This document shows positions 37,894 through 48,860 of a stretch of 64,000 bases of DNA, in pieces. The DNA comes from Neodontobutis hainanensis. Its lineage: Eukaryota; Chordata; Actinopteri; Gobiiformes; Odontobutidae. The DNA lies in the NCBI GenBank assembly GCA_024349245.1, contig JALDNG010000449.1, positions 1 to 64,000 of the forward strand. Direction: 5' to 3'. Under the pieces are notes generated by a model. That model worked only from the letters and a program-made list of their open reading frames with translations. It ran no database searches and was not told the origin of the DNA. Position 1 is the first letter of the stretch, and each line of letters opens with the position of its first letter. The position numbers were made by a program, and so were the translations under genes.

Positions 37894-38684
37894 TTGTTGA
37901 ATTATTTTAAAACAATTTGTTATGGTTTAGGTTCTGAGCAAAAACGCCTCATGAATAATTTGGAAAAAGAGGTTTGCCTTACATTAAAACACAATGAAAA
38001 AGCTGTTTTGTTTTGTGTTGAATATAAACCAAAAATACAAGTTAACGAGAAATCTAATTGGTTCTTTTTTCATTTCTCATGATTTTCTTTTTATCAACAG
38101 TTTTCGAAACTCCATCAATATGGATACTATGTCTTCCTACTATTTTGCAACCTACCTGCATGCAACAGATGTACTTATCGTGTATGTCTTTTTTTCATTT
38201 ATAACCTCAGATAAAAGCCCCGATTCATTGAGTTCAAACCCGTTAAAATAATCCAGGAAATCTTTAAGTGATCAGTAGTATTTTCCTAATTGAAATTTAA
38301 AATAGTTTTCATAGTAGTTTTAGTTAAACCCATCTATATGATTCCAATAAGAGCTTTAAGTGTGTCTGCACTATCAGGAAAAAATATGCTTTCTAGGTAT
38401 GACTATTCAAGGCATCATTTAGTTTAGATTTCTCATCCAGACAACTCAAGTGTCAGATAGTTTAGAGAGTGGCATCCATCAAATATCCCATCCTGTCCCT
38501 AGTGTCAGCAGTCTTTTTGAAGAATCCTCGTTCTTCATCTTTATTTAAGGCTACAAAGGATAAAATTTTAATTCTATCTCCATAATTTAGATACATTTCT
38601 TGACGCCTGACTTTCCCCTAAAGATCAGTGATCTCTACCAGGAAAGGTCATAAATTCTTATAATGGTTCAGTAATTTTTGTTTT
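37894..38684. pseudogene. Coding-like relics, possibly a decayed transposase
   Basis: Compositionally richer DNA with fragments in several frames. On the minus strand, 38596-38462 encodes 44 residues (MYLNYGDRIKILSFVALNKD, later TADTRDRMGYLMDATL), and after several stops comes DTLKALIGII, stop, MGLTKTTMKTI, which resembles the start of the piggyBac transposase domain (LKAFIGL..MGL). On the plus strand, 37930-38060 reads GSEQKRLMNNLEKEVCLTLK and so on. Stops and shifts break every reading, so this is most likely the remains of one or more mobile elements. The piggyBac assignment is weak. Confidence 0.3.
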
Positions 38685-39287
38685 ATATTTATTTCAAAAT
38701 GTATTATTCATTTCTAACCTCGAGTTTAAAACATCCAGTAATCCAAATCATTAAAACGTGTTTTATTTGCAGTTTTGGAAGTTTGATTCTTACATGAACC
38801 GAGCCGTTTTAAATGGTAAAGTCAAAAGAGCCATTTTTTGAAGGTAAATGGGATTTCAAAGTTATTAAAAGTTTTTAATTTTAATCTAGCTTTAATTCAA
38901 CTCATTATAATTTTCAATTTGTAAAATATATGAAGTAGCCATAAGAACTAAAAAGTAGAATTTACGCCATCAAAACCATTATTTCAGAATATATGAAAAA
39001 ATCAATGTAAAATATGGAATTGTAACAAACATGGCTGACAATTCAATTTCATTTAAAATCATTCAAGTTTACAAAATATTTGCTAAATTTGAATTTTCTA
39101 GCGCATCATCAGACAGAATAATTCAGTTTAAATTGTTGGATGTTTTTTATGTATTTGTCTCTTAAGTTTTGCTTGAATGAATTTGAAATTTTAAGAAATT
39201 TTCGCTACTTTAAACAATCTTCAAATTTTCATTAAATTTAAAATATGCCAAAAAATAAAATATTTAAAATTTTGAACTTTAGATCTA
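38685..39287. other. AT-rich stretch, nothing recognised
   Basis: No coding potential or motif seen before the hairpins at 39288. Confidence 0.5.
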
Positions 39288-39313
39288 TGAGTGGAACACC
39301 AAGGTTCCACTCA
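39288..39313. repeat. Perfect 10-base inverted repeat (hairpin)
   Basis: Arms TGAGTGGAAC (39288-39297) and GTTCCACTCA (39304-39313) are exact reverse complements around a 6-base loop. A further 5-base pairing (ATCTA with TAGAT) continues the stem with a one-base bulge. The stem is much more GC-containing than the DNA around it. Confidence 0.8.
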
Positions 39314-39509
39314 ATAGATAGTTCCAAAGTTGTTAGAGATTTTTTGAATTTGTTAAACTTTCGAAAAATATCTCAAAATGTAATCGAAAGATTTATTAAG
39401 CTATTTATTCAAATTAGTTAAATGAATTTAATTTATCATTACGTTTCAGTAAAATTTATAACTAGGACACATTCATTTGACGTGTAGGGTGAATTTGTTT
39501 GTTTATAGT

Positions 39510-39533
39510 ATTCCCGAAGACAACTTCGGGAAT
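39510..39533. repeat. Perfect 10-base inverted repeat (hairpin)
   Basis: Arms ATTCCCGAAG (39510-39519) and CTTCGGGAAT (39524-39533) pair exactly around the loop ACAA. It lies about 200 bases after the hairpin at 39288 and about 290 bases before the LTR-like start of the retrotransposon. There is no T-run after it. Confidence 0.8.
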
Positions 39534-39820
39534 AATTTAATAACGAGTGTTTCAATTTTGCATGAAATCGTAACGCGCGAGCAAATCATAAGAATTTGGT
39601 TTAGGCTTCAATTATTAGCAGAATCATATGAGCCAGAGTGAGATTTATAATATTCTAATTTTTCATTAAAAAGTTTATTCGGTCATGTACGATTCTCTTA
39701 ATTTATCTGAACAACTAATGAGTTTTAAGAATATGATTTCTTTGATATACATTTGTCAACTTAAAAATTTAATCAGTTTACACTCTATTCCCTAAATATA
39801 AAATTTGTTTGATTTATGTG

Positions 39821-39905
39821 AAACAGATAATTATGTTAACAGAGATTTTACTCGGTTGACTAGATTAGTACTACCATTATTATTTTTGATGAACACTTAA
39901 CGTTG
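39821..39905 (+). repeat. 5' LTR-like end of the retrotransposon
   Basis: AGATAATTATGTTA followed by GTTGACTAGATT and a TTATTATTT run also occurs, diverged, at 43874-43930 just after the polypurine tract. This is the expected position for the two LTR starts. The full LTR length could not be set. Confidence 0.4.
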
Positions 39906-41244
39906 AGATTGGAATATGTCTTTACTTCATAATCAAAAAATTTTGACGAAGGGGACTTCTCTGAATGGATTCGTATGTTTGAAAAATAAAAAAGATTTTT
40001 TGTAACGACAATAAGAAGGGTAGAAAATCGCTCATATACCACTCTTTTAAGATGGAAAAGCATAAAATTTTTTATGAGTCTCCCAGGTGGTTTCAAAAGT
40101 CTTATGAAAAGTCGAAGGCACCCTTGCTTATGAGATTTTCTCCATCGCCGTCTATTTCTTTTTCAGAATTGAATTATTTAAAAAAACAGTTCAATGGAGG
40201 ACGCGAGTAGCTTTAGCTGGAAGATAAAAAAATTTTTGGATTTTAATTAAACTTCTTTGGATTACCTCAAAAAGAAGTTTTATACTTGCATAATTTCCTT
40301 AAGAAAGTTGAACCTGGTTTGGCTCAACTCATCGTCTGCATCGGTTACGTTAAGAACATTGACCAAGCAGTCAAAAATTAAAACAGGATTTGTTGCACCA
40401 GAAATACATACCATCTAAACGTATGTTATACAAACAAAGAATGTACCGATGATCGAAAACATAAATTAACCTCACAGGTCGAAAAATCAATTTGCAAAAT
40501 AAACTACTTATCGATTAGGGAGGCAAATGAAATTTATGCCATTTCTCAATGCAGTTCTGATCATCGGCGGCAGACTTCAACCTTATTTTGCTTTTCCAAT
40601 AAAATTGGTCACATAAAAAACAATTGTCTAATTTATCAATGGACATTAAACCGCAGGAAAAATCTAATAAGTTTTCATTGTATATACTCTGCTAGGACAA
40701 AAATTAATTTTACCAGTTGTTGATGTTTGGTTAAATATGCTACCGTAATGCTATATTTGACATTGGGTCATCAATCTCTCCATTATCTTACTACTTTGAC
40801 CTCAAATATTTTGTTCAATAAAGAATTTTCAGAGACTCGACAAAGTTGAAAAATGGTTTGTCTTAAGAGCTAGTAGTAAACTGCTTTTTTTTTATTTGAA
40901 TGTTATCTTCAAAGATAAATGTGGTATCATTAAATTTTATATCATACCAAACCTTGTACGAGACTGTAAACTAGGCGTTGATTTTTTTATATTTTCAAAA
41001 TAAGTTTAATTTTTGGATCTTTGACCTATACTCTGCTCCCTCAATAAAAGTTTGTAACAACTCTATAAATAATATTTCATTTGACGAGGTAGACAATGCC
41101 AAAATTCCAGTTTTTGGAAATGATAGTTTTAAATTACAAAAGGTCTCGAATTACCATTAAGATATAATTGCTTCGTAAAATAAATTACTTCTCATTTCTC
41201 CAGGAACTACTTATAAAGTTTATCATAAAATAGATGGATAAAAT

Positions 41245-41735
41245 TTGTTTGAAAGCACCCAGAATCGTACCATTACACCTTCATCCAATCTAAATGGAAA
41301 AAATAAAAACTCACTGGAAAATTGTATTATCACACTGAGCAGCAGTCCTGATTGTGCTCCATCTATATCTGTACCCAAAAAGAATGGGGAGGTAAAGGGT
41401 TGCGTGGATTATCATAAACATAACAAAATAACGAAAAAGAATGCCTATCCAATCCCCACCTTTCATAAGTTCAAAGTAAACTAAAAGGCTCTTGTTTGTT
41501 TTCTACAATTGATTTAAAAATAGGATATTGGCAAATACCTATCGATTTTCGCGATTGAGAAAAAACCGCATTCTAGTTCGGAGCAGAGTTAAGTAAATTG
41601 GAATTTAAAGTTATGCTATTTGGGTTAAAAAGTGCCTCTGGCATTTTTCAGCTTTTAATGAACACGATTTTTAACAAAAGGCCATTTTTGTGTGTATACC
41701 TAGATGACATCATTGTATTTTCTTGAACCATAAAA
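41245..41735 (+). pseudogene. Reverse transcriptase remnant
   Basis: The first part (41245-41484) includes SSPDCAPSISVPKKNGEVKG and CVDYHKHNKITKKNAYPIPT, the typical start of a Ty3/gypsy reverse transcriptase. After a stop at 41481 and a frame change come FSTIDLKIGYWQIPI, GLKSASGIFQ and the catalytic YLDDIIVFS box (about 41698-41725). The catalytic Asp pair is intact, but stops on both sides make it inactive. Confidence 0.9.
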
Positions 41736-42099
41736 CGGAAAATTATTATCATCTTTAAGTTTATTGCTTTGTTGAGTGCTGGTTTGACAATAAACACACA
41801 GAAATCAGTTTTCTAAACAAGCGATATATATTATTTATGATTTATTTTCCATCAAGATGGAATTTGTTTAGATTCGACAAAGATTCAACTAGTAATTGAT
41901 CGTCCTATTCCTCAGTGTTCAAAAGATGTTAAAAAATTCATTTCATGAACTTATTATTTTTATCTTTTTATTTAAAGATTTGTAGAAATTGCAAGATCAT
42001 TCAATAACTTAACAATATGTAATGACTGTTAAGATTTTAACGAAGAATGTTTTTAAGATTTCAATAATGAAAAGAATGTTTGCAAAATCCGCCGATCCT

Positions 42100-42547
42100 G
42101 ACTTATTCTGATCCACCAATCTAATTTTAAGTATATTTTGAGACAAGTTGAAAAGCTATTGGGGCGATACTTGAGGAAGGCGGCAATGTCGTTTCATACG
42201 CATCAAGAGTTTTAAAAAGCGCGGATACAAGGTATTCTAAGTAAGAGTTGGAATACATGAGTATTATATATGTACTGAAGCAGTTCAGGCAATACATTAT
42301 TGGGAAGAATTTACACTATACAGGGATCACGAACCATAAATGGGTTTTCAAAAACAAAACAAGAAATGTCAGGGTAGGTGGATTGATACTTGAAAAACAA
42401 GAATACGACTTCGATCTAAAATATAGAAAAGGAAACGAAAACGCGAATTCTGATGCACTTTTAAGAATTTTGTGTTTGGCAGAGCTGCATCAGACTGTAT
42501 CTGAAGAGGAAATGCCAAATGCCCAAAAAATGACAAATAAATCATAG
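42100..42547 (+). pseudogene. RNase H remnant of the retrotransposon
   Basis: The open part at 42248-42547 reads EYMSIIYVLKQFRQYIIGKN and HYTGITNHKWVF, ending KYRKGNENANSDALLRI. These correspond to the conserved E.LA.V.A...FR.YL.G, the TDH..L region (Asp changed to Asn) and the G..N..ADALSR end of the Ty3/gypsy RNase H. The conserved Asp near the front (IGAIL) is in another frame at about 42150-42170. Confidence 0.8.
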
Positions 42548-42627
42548 CAGTTCTTGAAATAAAAAAATTACTTAACCTTAATTTTATCCCTACTACCGTT
42601 ATAGAGAGATATAGACAACTGATACAT

Positions 42628-43290
42628 TTGTTAATCGTCAAAGAAGGAATATTGTATCGTAAATATGAGCCACGCTACGAACAAACGCCTACTTGTTATG
42701 CTATCGTCCCTCAAACCATTAGAAAAACCTTTTTAAAGAATGCGCGTGATATAAGGGGATCATACAAAGGGACCTATGAAAAAACACAGGATCACCTGAG
42801 AAGTATATGCTACTGGCCTGGAATATGTGTTTGCACAATAAATTGTTGTCAAAACTGTGACAAATGCATCAAAGCTTCAACAAAAACTTCTCATTATCCA
42901 TTAAAATATATGGTGAGTCTTGTACCTTGGGAATCTGTTAAAATCGATTTATGCGAACTCCCTCAATCTGAGCCTCTTCATTATCTATCGGCCATTCAAG
43001 ATTATTTTACAAAGTGGCTTTTGCATCACCTATCCAAAATCAGACAGCATAATGCGTCATCTAAAAATTAATTTGTGTTTTTCAGTTCAGACTTACAGAA
43101 AGAATTCATTCTTACTAATGTTGAAAATTTAAATCGTTTGTTTCTCAAAATATTTACAAAGCTTTTAGCATTGAGAAATCGTACCACCTTCTAACATCCA
43201 CAGTCATATGGGTTGATTGAAAGAGTTAACCGATCAATCAAAATATTATGGAAAATAGGGGAAGAATATTAATGGCATAAAATTTTTCTA
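42628..43290 (+). pseudogene. Integrase remnant of the retrotransposon
   Basis: An open frame from 42628 to 43071 carries the H2C2 zinc-binding region (KGTYEKTQDHLRSICYWPG, then CQNCDKC) and the beginning of the catalytic core (WESVKIDLCELP, DYFTKWLL). After a frame break, HPQSYGLIERVNRS (about 43196-43240) is the conserved end of the core, with the catalytic Glu visible. The first conserved His of the H2C2 motif appears lost (GSYKG in place of a His-containing stretch). Confidence 0.85.
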
Positions 43291-43848
43291 CTCGTCACTT
43301 TTTGTGATGATTCTGAAAAAAATTCATTCTCAAAAATACCGTCTTATGAAGCATAATATGAGAGATAACCTCAAAATTGCGTTTATGAGTTAGAAAATAA
43401 CAAAATTTATAGTTTTTTTTGGAGGTATATACAGTAAAAACTTGAAAAGAGCAAACCTGCACGATTTTATCGAATCGGAACAAATAATGAAGCTATGTAC
43501 CGAAAATTCCACCATGATTCTTGGAAAAGCACTTTAGGAAACAGATATTATGTTGAACTAAAAATCTAGAGAAGAATTTTAAGAAACAATAAAATCGATC
43601 AACCGTGGGAGAGCCGTTTGTGGATAGAATAAGACAAAGCAAACACAATTATAATATTCAACCAGAGTAATAATAAAACGATAAATGTTTCTTAAGATAA
43701 GGTTAAACCTGATCCGAAGGATAATAGGATAAAAAATAACTCTATTTGCTGAGATTTCCCGAAACCCCATATTTCCATCGAAGATAAACGAGATCCCATT
43801 ACATGACGAACTCAAAAACAGCTTTTTGGTGATCCCTATACTGACCTT

Positions 43849-43866
43849 CAAAATAGAGGGGAGGAA
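43849..43866 (+). other. Polypurine tract of the retrotransposon
   Basis: A purine-rich run (AAAATAGAGGGGAGGAA, with one T) lies immediately before the 3' LTR-like sequence. This is the site where plus-strand synthesis is primed in LTR retrotransposons. Confidence 0.6.
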
Positions 43867-43869
43867 TAT

Positions 43870-43950
43870 AAAAGATAATTATGTTAGCCAATGTTGCGCT
43901 GTTGACTAGATTTATATTTCTCTTATTATTTCGTGACGGAATATTTTAAA
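43870..43950 (+). repeat. 3' LTR-like end of the retrotransposon
   Basis: It directly follows the polypurine tract and shares AGATAATTATGTTA, GTTGACTAGATT and TTATTATTT with 39824-39890, with substitutions. The outer end was not located. Confidence 0.4.
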
Positions 43951-46900
43951 AATGGTTTCTTAAATAATTGATCCATTATTATTGAAAAGTCGACACAAGT
44001 AAAAGGGATGTTTCAGAGATCTTCAAGTTAAGATAAAAAGAAAAATTTAGCAGAAGATAATAAGATGGAATATTTAATTAATTACTGTTGATCGCTTTCA
44101 CATTTTGTTATTTTAATATAATTTATTATCACAACTTAAAATATAAAAAAATAGAGAAATTTCAATTTATTTAAATATGCTGATAAATTTAATAAAGCTG
44201 ATTATACATGACTGTGGTCATCACAATTAGTTTAAGAAATATAATTTATATTATTGTTTAAATTACTATTCGCGAGGGTGAATCTCAAAAATTATCAAAA
44301 CCTGACATAGCTTTCTTCATCTTATTAACCCTAACTAATTAAGATGAAAGTAAAATTATTCAAATCAACAATACATCAAGATCAAGAATATAATGGAACC
44401 AGGCAAGTTTATTGTCTGAGTCCCTAAAATGGAAAGTATCATATATTAAATATTTTAAACACAACCATCAAAGGTTTAAAATGATTCAACTTTGTAATAA
44501 ATATTTATTATTATCTCAAAAAGTATCTACAGCGTAGTGTAAAAATAAAAATAGCGACATTGAAAAATTGAATTTGATTTCAAAAACAAAATTATAAAGC
44601 ATACATCAACTTGCTCATTCTTAAGGATTATGATGTCTAAATTTTGCTCATGTGCCATTTTATTCGCTTTCCAGAAAAATATCAGTTCAAAATCGAGACA
44701 ATTAACTTAATTGAGAGGTCTCACCAAAATTATTATTAACTAGATTCATTAGATATTTATAATTAATCTCATCTAAGACATTCTACTTTTTCCACAGTTA
44801 ACGAATCGCACGTTTATAAAGCAAATATATTCGTGAAATTGTCAGATTCATTTAAATATAAGAACAAAAAAATTAAATTTGGCAACGTCTGATATTTTCT
44901 GATTTTTAAAAATTTATTCACTTAACACGTGTGTTCATTTTGTATCACACGCAATCTTGAACAGAAAATTAAGACGAAGATTTAAATTTACAATACTTTT
45001 AGTTTCATTTAAAGTTCTAGAAAGTTTACTATGATAAATAATTAACAACAAAACAGCATTATTTTCTTCAATTTTGGCTCTGAGATATTAACTCCAGTAT
45101 TACCTTCGAAAAATAAAAAAACCATTAAACGCCATGTATGAAAGTTGGAAATGTGATTAAACCTACAATTTGTAATTTAACATTTGATAATAAACAAATT
45201 TGTTTGTTTTTTAATTTATAATACCGAATAAATGTATCAAGATAGTTATAACATTTAACAACAAGAAATTACTTCTTTTAAAATAATATTCCTAACGTAC
45301 TTTTCATAGTAATGCGAAATTTAAAAAAATTCGAATTTTTATAATTAACAATCAATATTCTTTAATTTTTAACGATTCTTTAGATGATAAGAATAACCTA
45401 AAAATAAACATGTTTTTTGAGTCTGACAGAGATTAATTTATAATTTTATCAGTTTGGTAACTAAATGATGGATAATTCAAAGAAATTTATGGAGATACAA
45501 AAGAGGAAAATATTTTTTCCAATAATTAAAAATAAAATTCAAATTCAAAAATATTTAACCAGAATTAACTAATGCCTTTGAAATTGACCATTCTATGAGG
45601 CAGATTAAATCTTTACATGTTTACAGGATGATGTCACTGTTTAGAATGAGAACTTCAATAACTATGAGTCCTATAAAGGGGTCTGAATTGGGGTACATGT
45701 ATCAATAAAATTCTAGACATTATACTATGAGAGTTTTATTCACCAAAAGCTGCCTTTACGACATGAAAATTCGAAGTTATATATTTTGAACCTAAAGAAA
45801 GAATAAAAATATTGAGGAATTTTAATTTCATAAAATAGAAGTATATCAAATCATTCTATTGGAATATCTTATGTGCTTTATCAAGGTTTCATGGTATTAG
45901 AAAAAAAAGATTCATATGATAAAAAATGCTTTATTTAAGAATGTTAAGTAACCCTCTTTAATTTGAAAAATTTTTGATAATTTATGTAAAATTTAAAGGA
46001 TGATTTTCTTAATGAAAAATAATTTAATCCGAATTTACATGATTCTAACAAATACAATTCAATGAAAACGTACAAGAAAAGGAGTTTAAAAATCAAGAAA
46101 TAATTTTTAATGATCAAATTGAGATTAACTCATCAATCTTAAATTAAATCAAAGTTTGATTTCAAATCAAGTTGAAATCTGAGTCATAAAAATCAAATAT
46201 AAACTGTCAGGAAATTGAGTAAAAGTAAAGATAACATCAAATAAAAAAATCAATGATAAAAACTAAATTTGGCTGAATTAATATGAATTTAATGTTCATC
46301 AAACGTTAATTTTGATCAAAATATCTTTCAAATTGATACAAAATGCCACAAGGAATTGATATCAAGAGAAAATTGTCATCTATGAACTGATTTATTATAA
46401 AATAAACTATAAAATTAACTTAAATAGTTAAACTGCGAGGATTTATCATTTAAATATTACTTGGCGTAAATTCGACTTTGGAGCTATACCAATGTAAGGA
46501 TTATAATATCGACGAGAAATAATTTTATAATTTCCCCAATATGATTTTCATCAAAAAATTGAAAAAATAAGAATGACAACATGACTTTTGATGGATTATT
46601 TTTTGATATTTTGGTGCACTCAAACTAACAAATAAAAATATAATTTAACAGATAATTAAAAAGGTAAGAAATTTTATTCGTACATTCTTAAAATAATTTT
46701 AAGTCGAATAGAAGAAAAACTTATGTATAACCCTCATTAGTTGAAGAAAAATCAAAATTGAGCTCGCCACATTTTTTAAAGATTTAATTCTCTGGATTAA
46801 TGTTTCAAAATTTGATTTTTTAACCCCATAAACACAACTCAAGAATCCGAAAACTTTCTGCAAAACGATTTTCAGATTTACAGCTTTTAGCGTACTTGCT

Positions 46901-47044
46901 TTTTTTAATCCTATTTATACATGGAACATTTTAAGAAAAATATAATTGAGTATTTCCAACAATTCTTTGTCAAACTCTTTATTTTAAACGAGGATTAAAA
47001 ATTCAATAAAATTGTAAAAATATTTCGAATTGTGCTATTTTTTT
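43951..47044. other. AT-rich intergenic stretch
   Basis: No motif recognised. The first few hundred bases may include the rest of the 3' LTR. Confidence 0.5.
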
Positions 47045-48860
47045 AAACGGCATGGTTGAATGAATTTTTGCGATTTAATGTGAATTTAACACTTAGGAAG
47101 CTTAAGACGAATAACCATGGGAATGAGGATAATAACTAAAATTACTATTGCAGCAATTACTCTGATTATGATAATAGTTTACATGTTTAGTTGATTCTCG
47201 AACATTCTGATGATGGTGTCGATGTCAACGAATCCTCATGAATCTGTCCATTAATGTTGGATTCCCTGGTTTTTGATTTTCTTGAAACAAAAATTAAAAA
47301 GGTAAACTATGACTAAAAATTTTCTAACAACTTTAGAGTACATTACTATTTCACTTCTTGACGTACCAACGATAAATCTGGTGTCTCCAACCATAAGAAC
47401 TAGAATAAAATTCTTAAGTCATTACAACCATGATAAATAATTAATATGTGAAAATAGTTCCATCAAAACTTTGGAGGATTAATGTTATTTTGGTAGGTAT
47501 GTGATAAAATTGTAATACGACATACTAGAATAGTCTAAAATCAAGTATTGCATCCCTTTCATGAATTGGAATAGATTTAAAAATGCATTTAGATTTTTCG
47601 GCCTTCATGATCCAATATTCTTAAGTTGCTGCCATTAAAAATACTTTGAAACGAAGGCCAATTGAATATTGTCATATTTCAAAATAATTTAGAACAACTA
47701 TTGCGATCTGGACTCTGTAAGAAAACGTATTGTAAAAAGTTAAAAATCATCTCAAAAATGGAAATAATCTTTTGAGAAACAAACAATTCAACGCCAAAAA
47801 CTTCTTGACAAGGGAGTTTCTGCATTTATATTATGAGCCAATTTAATGGATGTATTAAAAGAATATACTTTGTGTTTATTTGTTATTGAATTTCATTACC
47901 TGCAATTGACCGAGTTTTTTATTTTGACAGTGATTCCTTTCACTGCTTGATGAGTATAAATATTTGCTATTTTGATTGTCCAAATTTGTAAGAAATATCG
48001 TAACATGTATAAAGTGTGAAATACCATCTTCAAAAGTTTTCTCTGACTCAGAGAAAAAAGACTTTACGACGGTTAATATTTTGACACTATTTTAAACATA
48101 TAATATACGATTTTATAATTCTTGAATTCTGTTGGGCCGTTTATATTAAGATTAGAAACATCAGAAAATCTTTTTAAACGGTTTAATGAAACAATTGTTT
48201 GTTAAAAATTTTCGAATTTGAATTTGATACCCGGGTATTTTTAGCTGACATGACTGATTCGCCATATACTATAACTATTTGTATAATAGCGAAACAAAAT
48301 GTGAAAATATTAGACCAGATATTCGTTATTCATTTGTATTTGAATAATTCTAAACCAACTATTCCATAAAATTTTAATTTTTTCTTTATACTTTTTAAAT
48401 CTTACCATATCCTCCATAAGTTTCAAAATCGTTGTTTTATATTCTTTTACAAAAAATTAGTCATGAAAATTTTACAATTAGGCACGATGATGAGTGTAAC
48501 ATATCGGTGTTTCAAAAATTGTAACTGTAGAGGAGTACGGGATTTAGAAAACTCTTTAGTCTAATATTTTATGTCCATAGCTAATCCTCAATTTCAACTA
48601 TGATGTTGTGAATATATCTTCATATGTCTCTATAATCTAGATTCACGATGAAACAAGAATTTTTTTTAACTTCTCCCAAGACATCAACTGATAAATTTAT
48701 TAAATTTCAATCTCCGTTTGACATCAAATCGAGATGAGTAAAATAAAAAAACTTTTATTATAAATATTTTGACCTTTCCAAATGTTTAAAAAAATGAAAT
48801 TACATTTATTATAAAGCTAAACTTTATAAATTAAATATTACGGGGTTGAACATAAAATGA
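47045..48860 (-). pseudogene. Degraded copy 2 of the integrin-like gene
   Basis: Collinear with 29945-31895 over almost the whole length and on the same strand. Clear matches include the segment ending in the transmembrane exon (minus-strand CAGATTCATGAGGATTCGTT near 47240), the exon around 47540-47600, and the first exon-intron junction near 48770 with its GTCAAAATATTTATAA donor. The membrane segment IAAIVILVIILIPMVI is recognisable at about 47150-47105, after a 21-base intron at the same position as in copy 1. Several in-frame stops and deletions break the reading, and the cysteine-containing part near 47960 is largely lost. I judge it a pseudogene from a whole-gene duplication that included introns. 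Confidence 0.8.

Larger units (their letters stand above)
39821..43950 (+). mobile_element. Decayed Ty3/gypsy-type LTR retrotransposon
   Basis: The order gag, zinc knuckle, reverse transcriptase, RNase H, integrase is the Ty3/gypsy order. Gag remains lie near 39930-40110 (FDEGDFSEWIRMFEK, stop) and a degraded zinc knuckle (GHIKNNC) near 40610. Reverse transcriptase runs 41245-41735, with a polypurine tract at about 43849-43866 and LTR-like ends around it. Many stops and frameshifts break the reading, so it cannot encode working proteins. Divergence of the LTR-like ends shows it is old. Confidence 0.9.
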
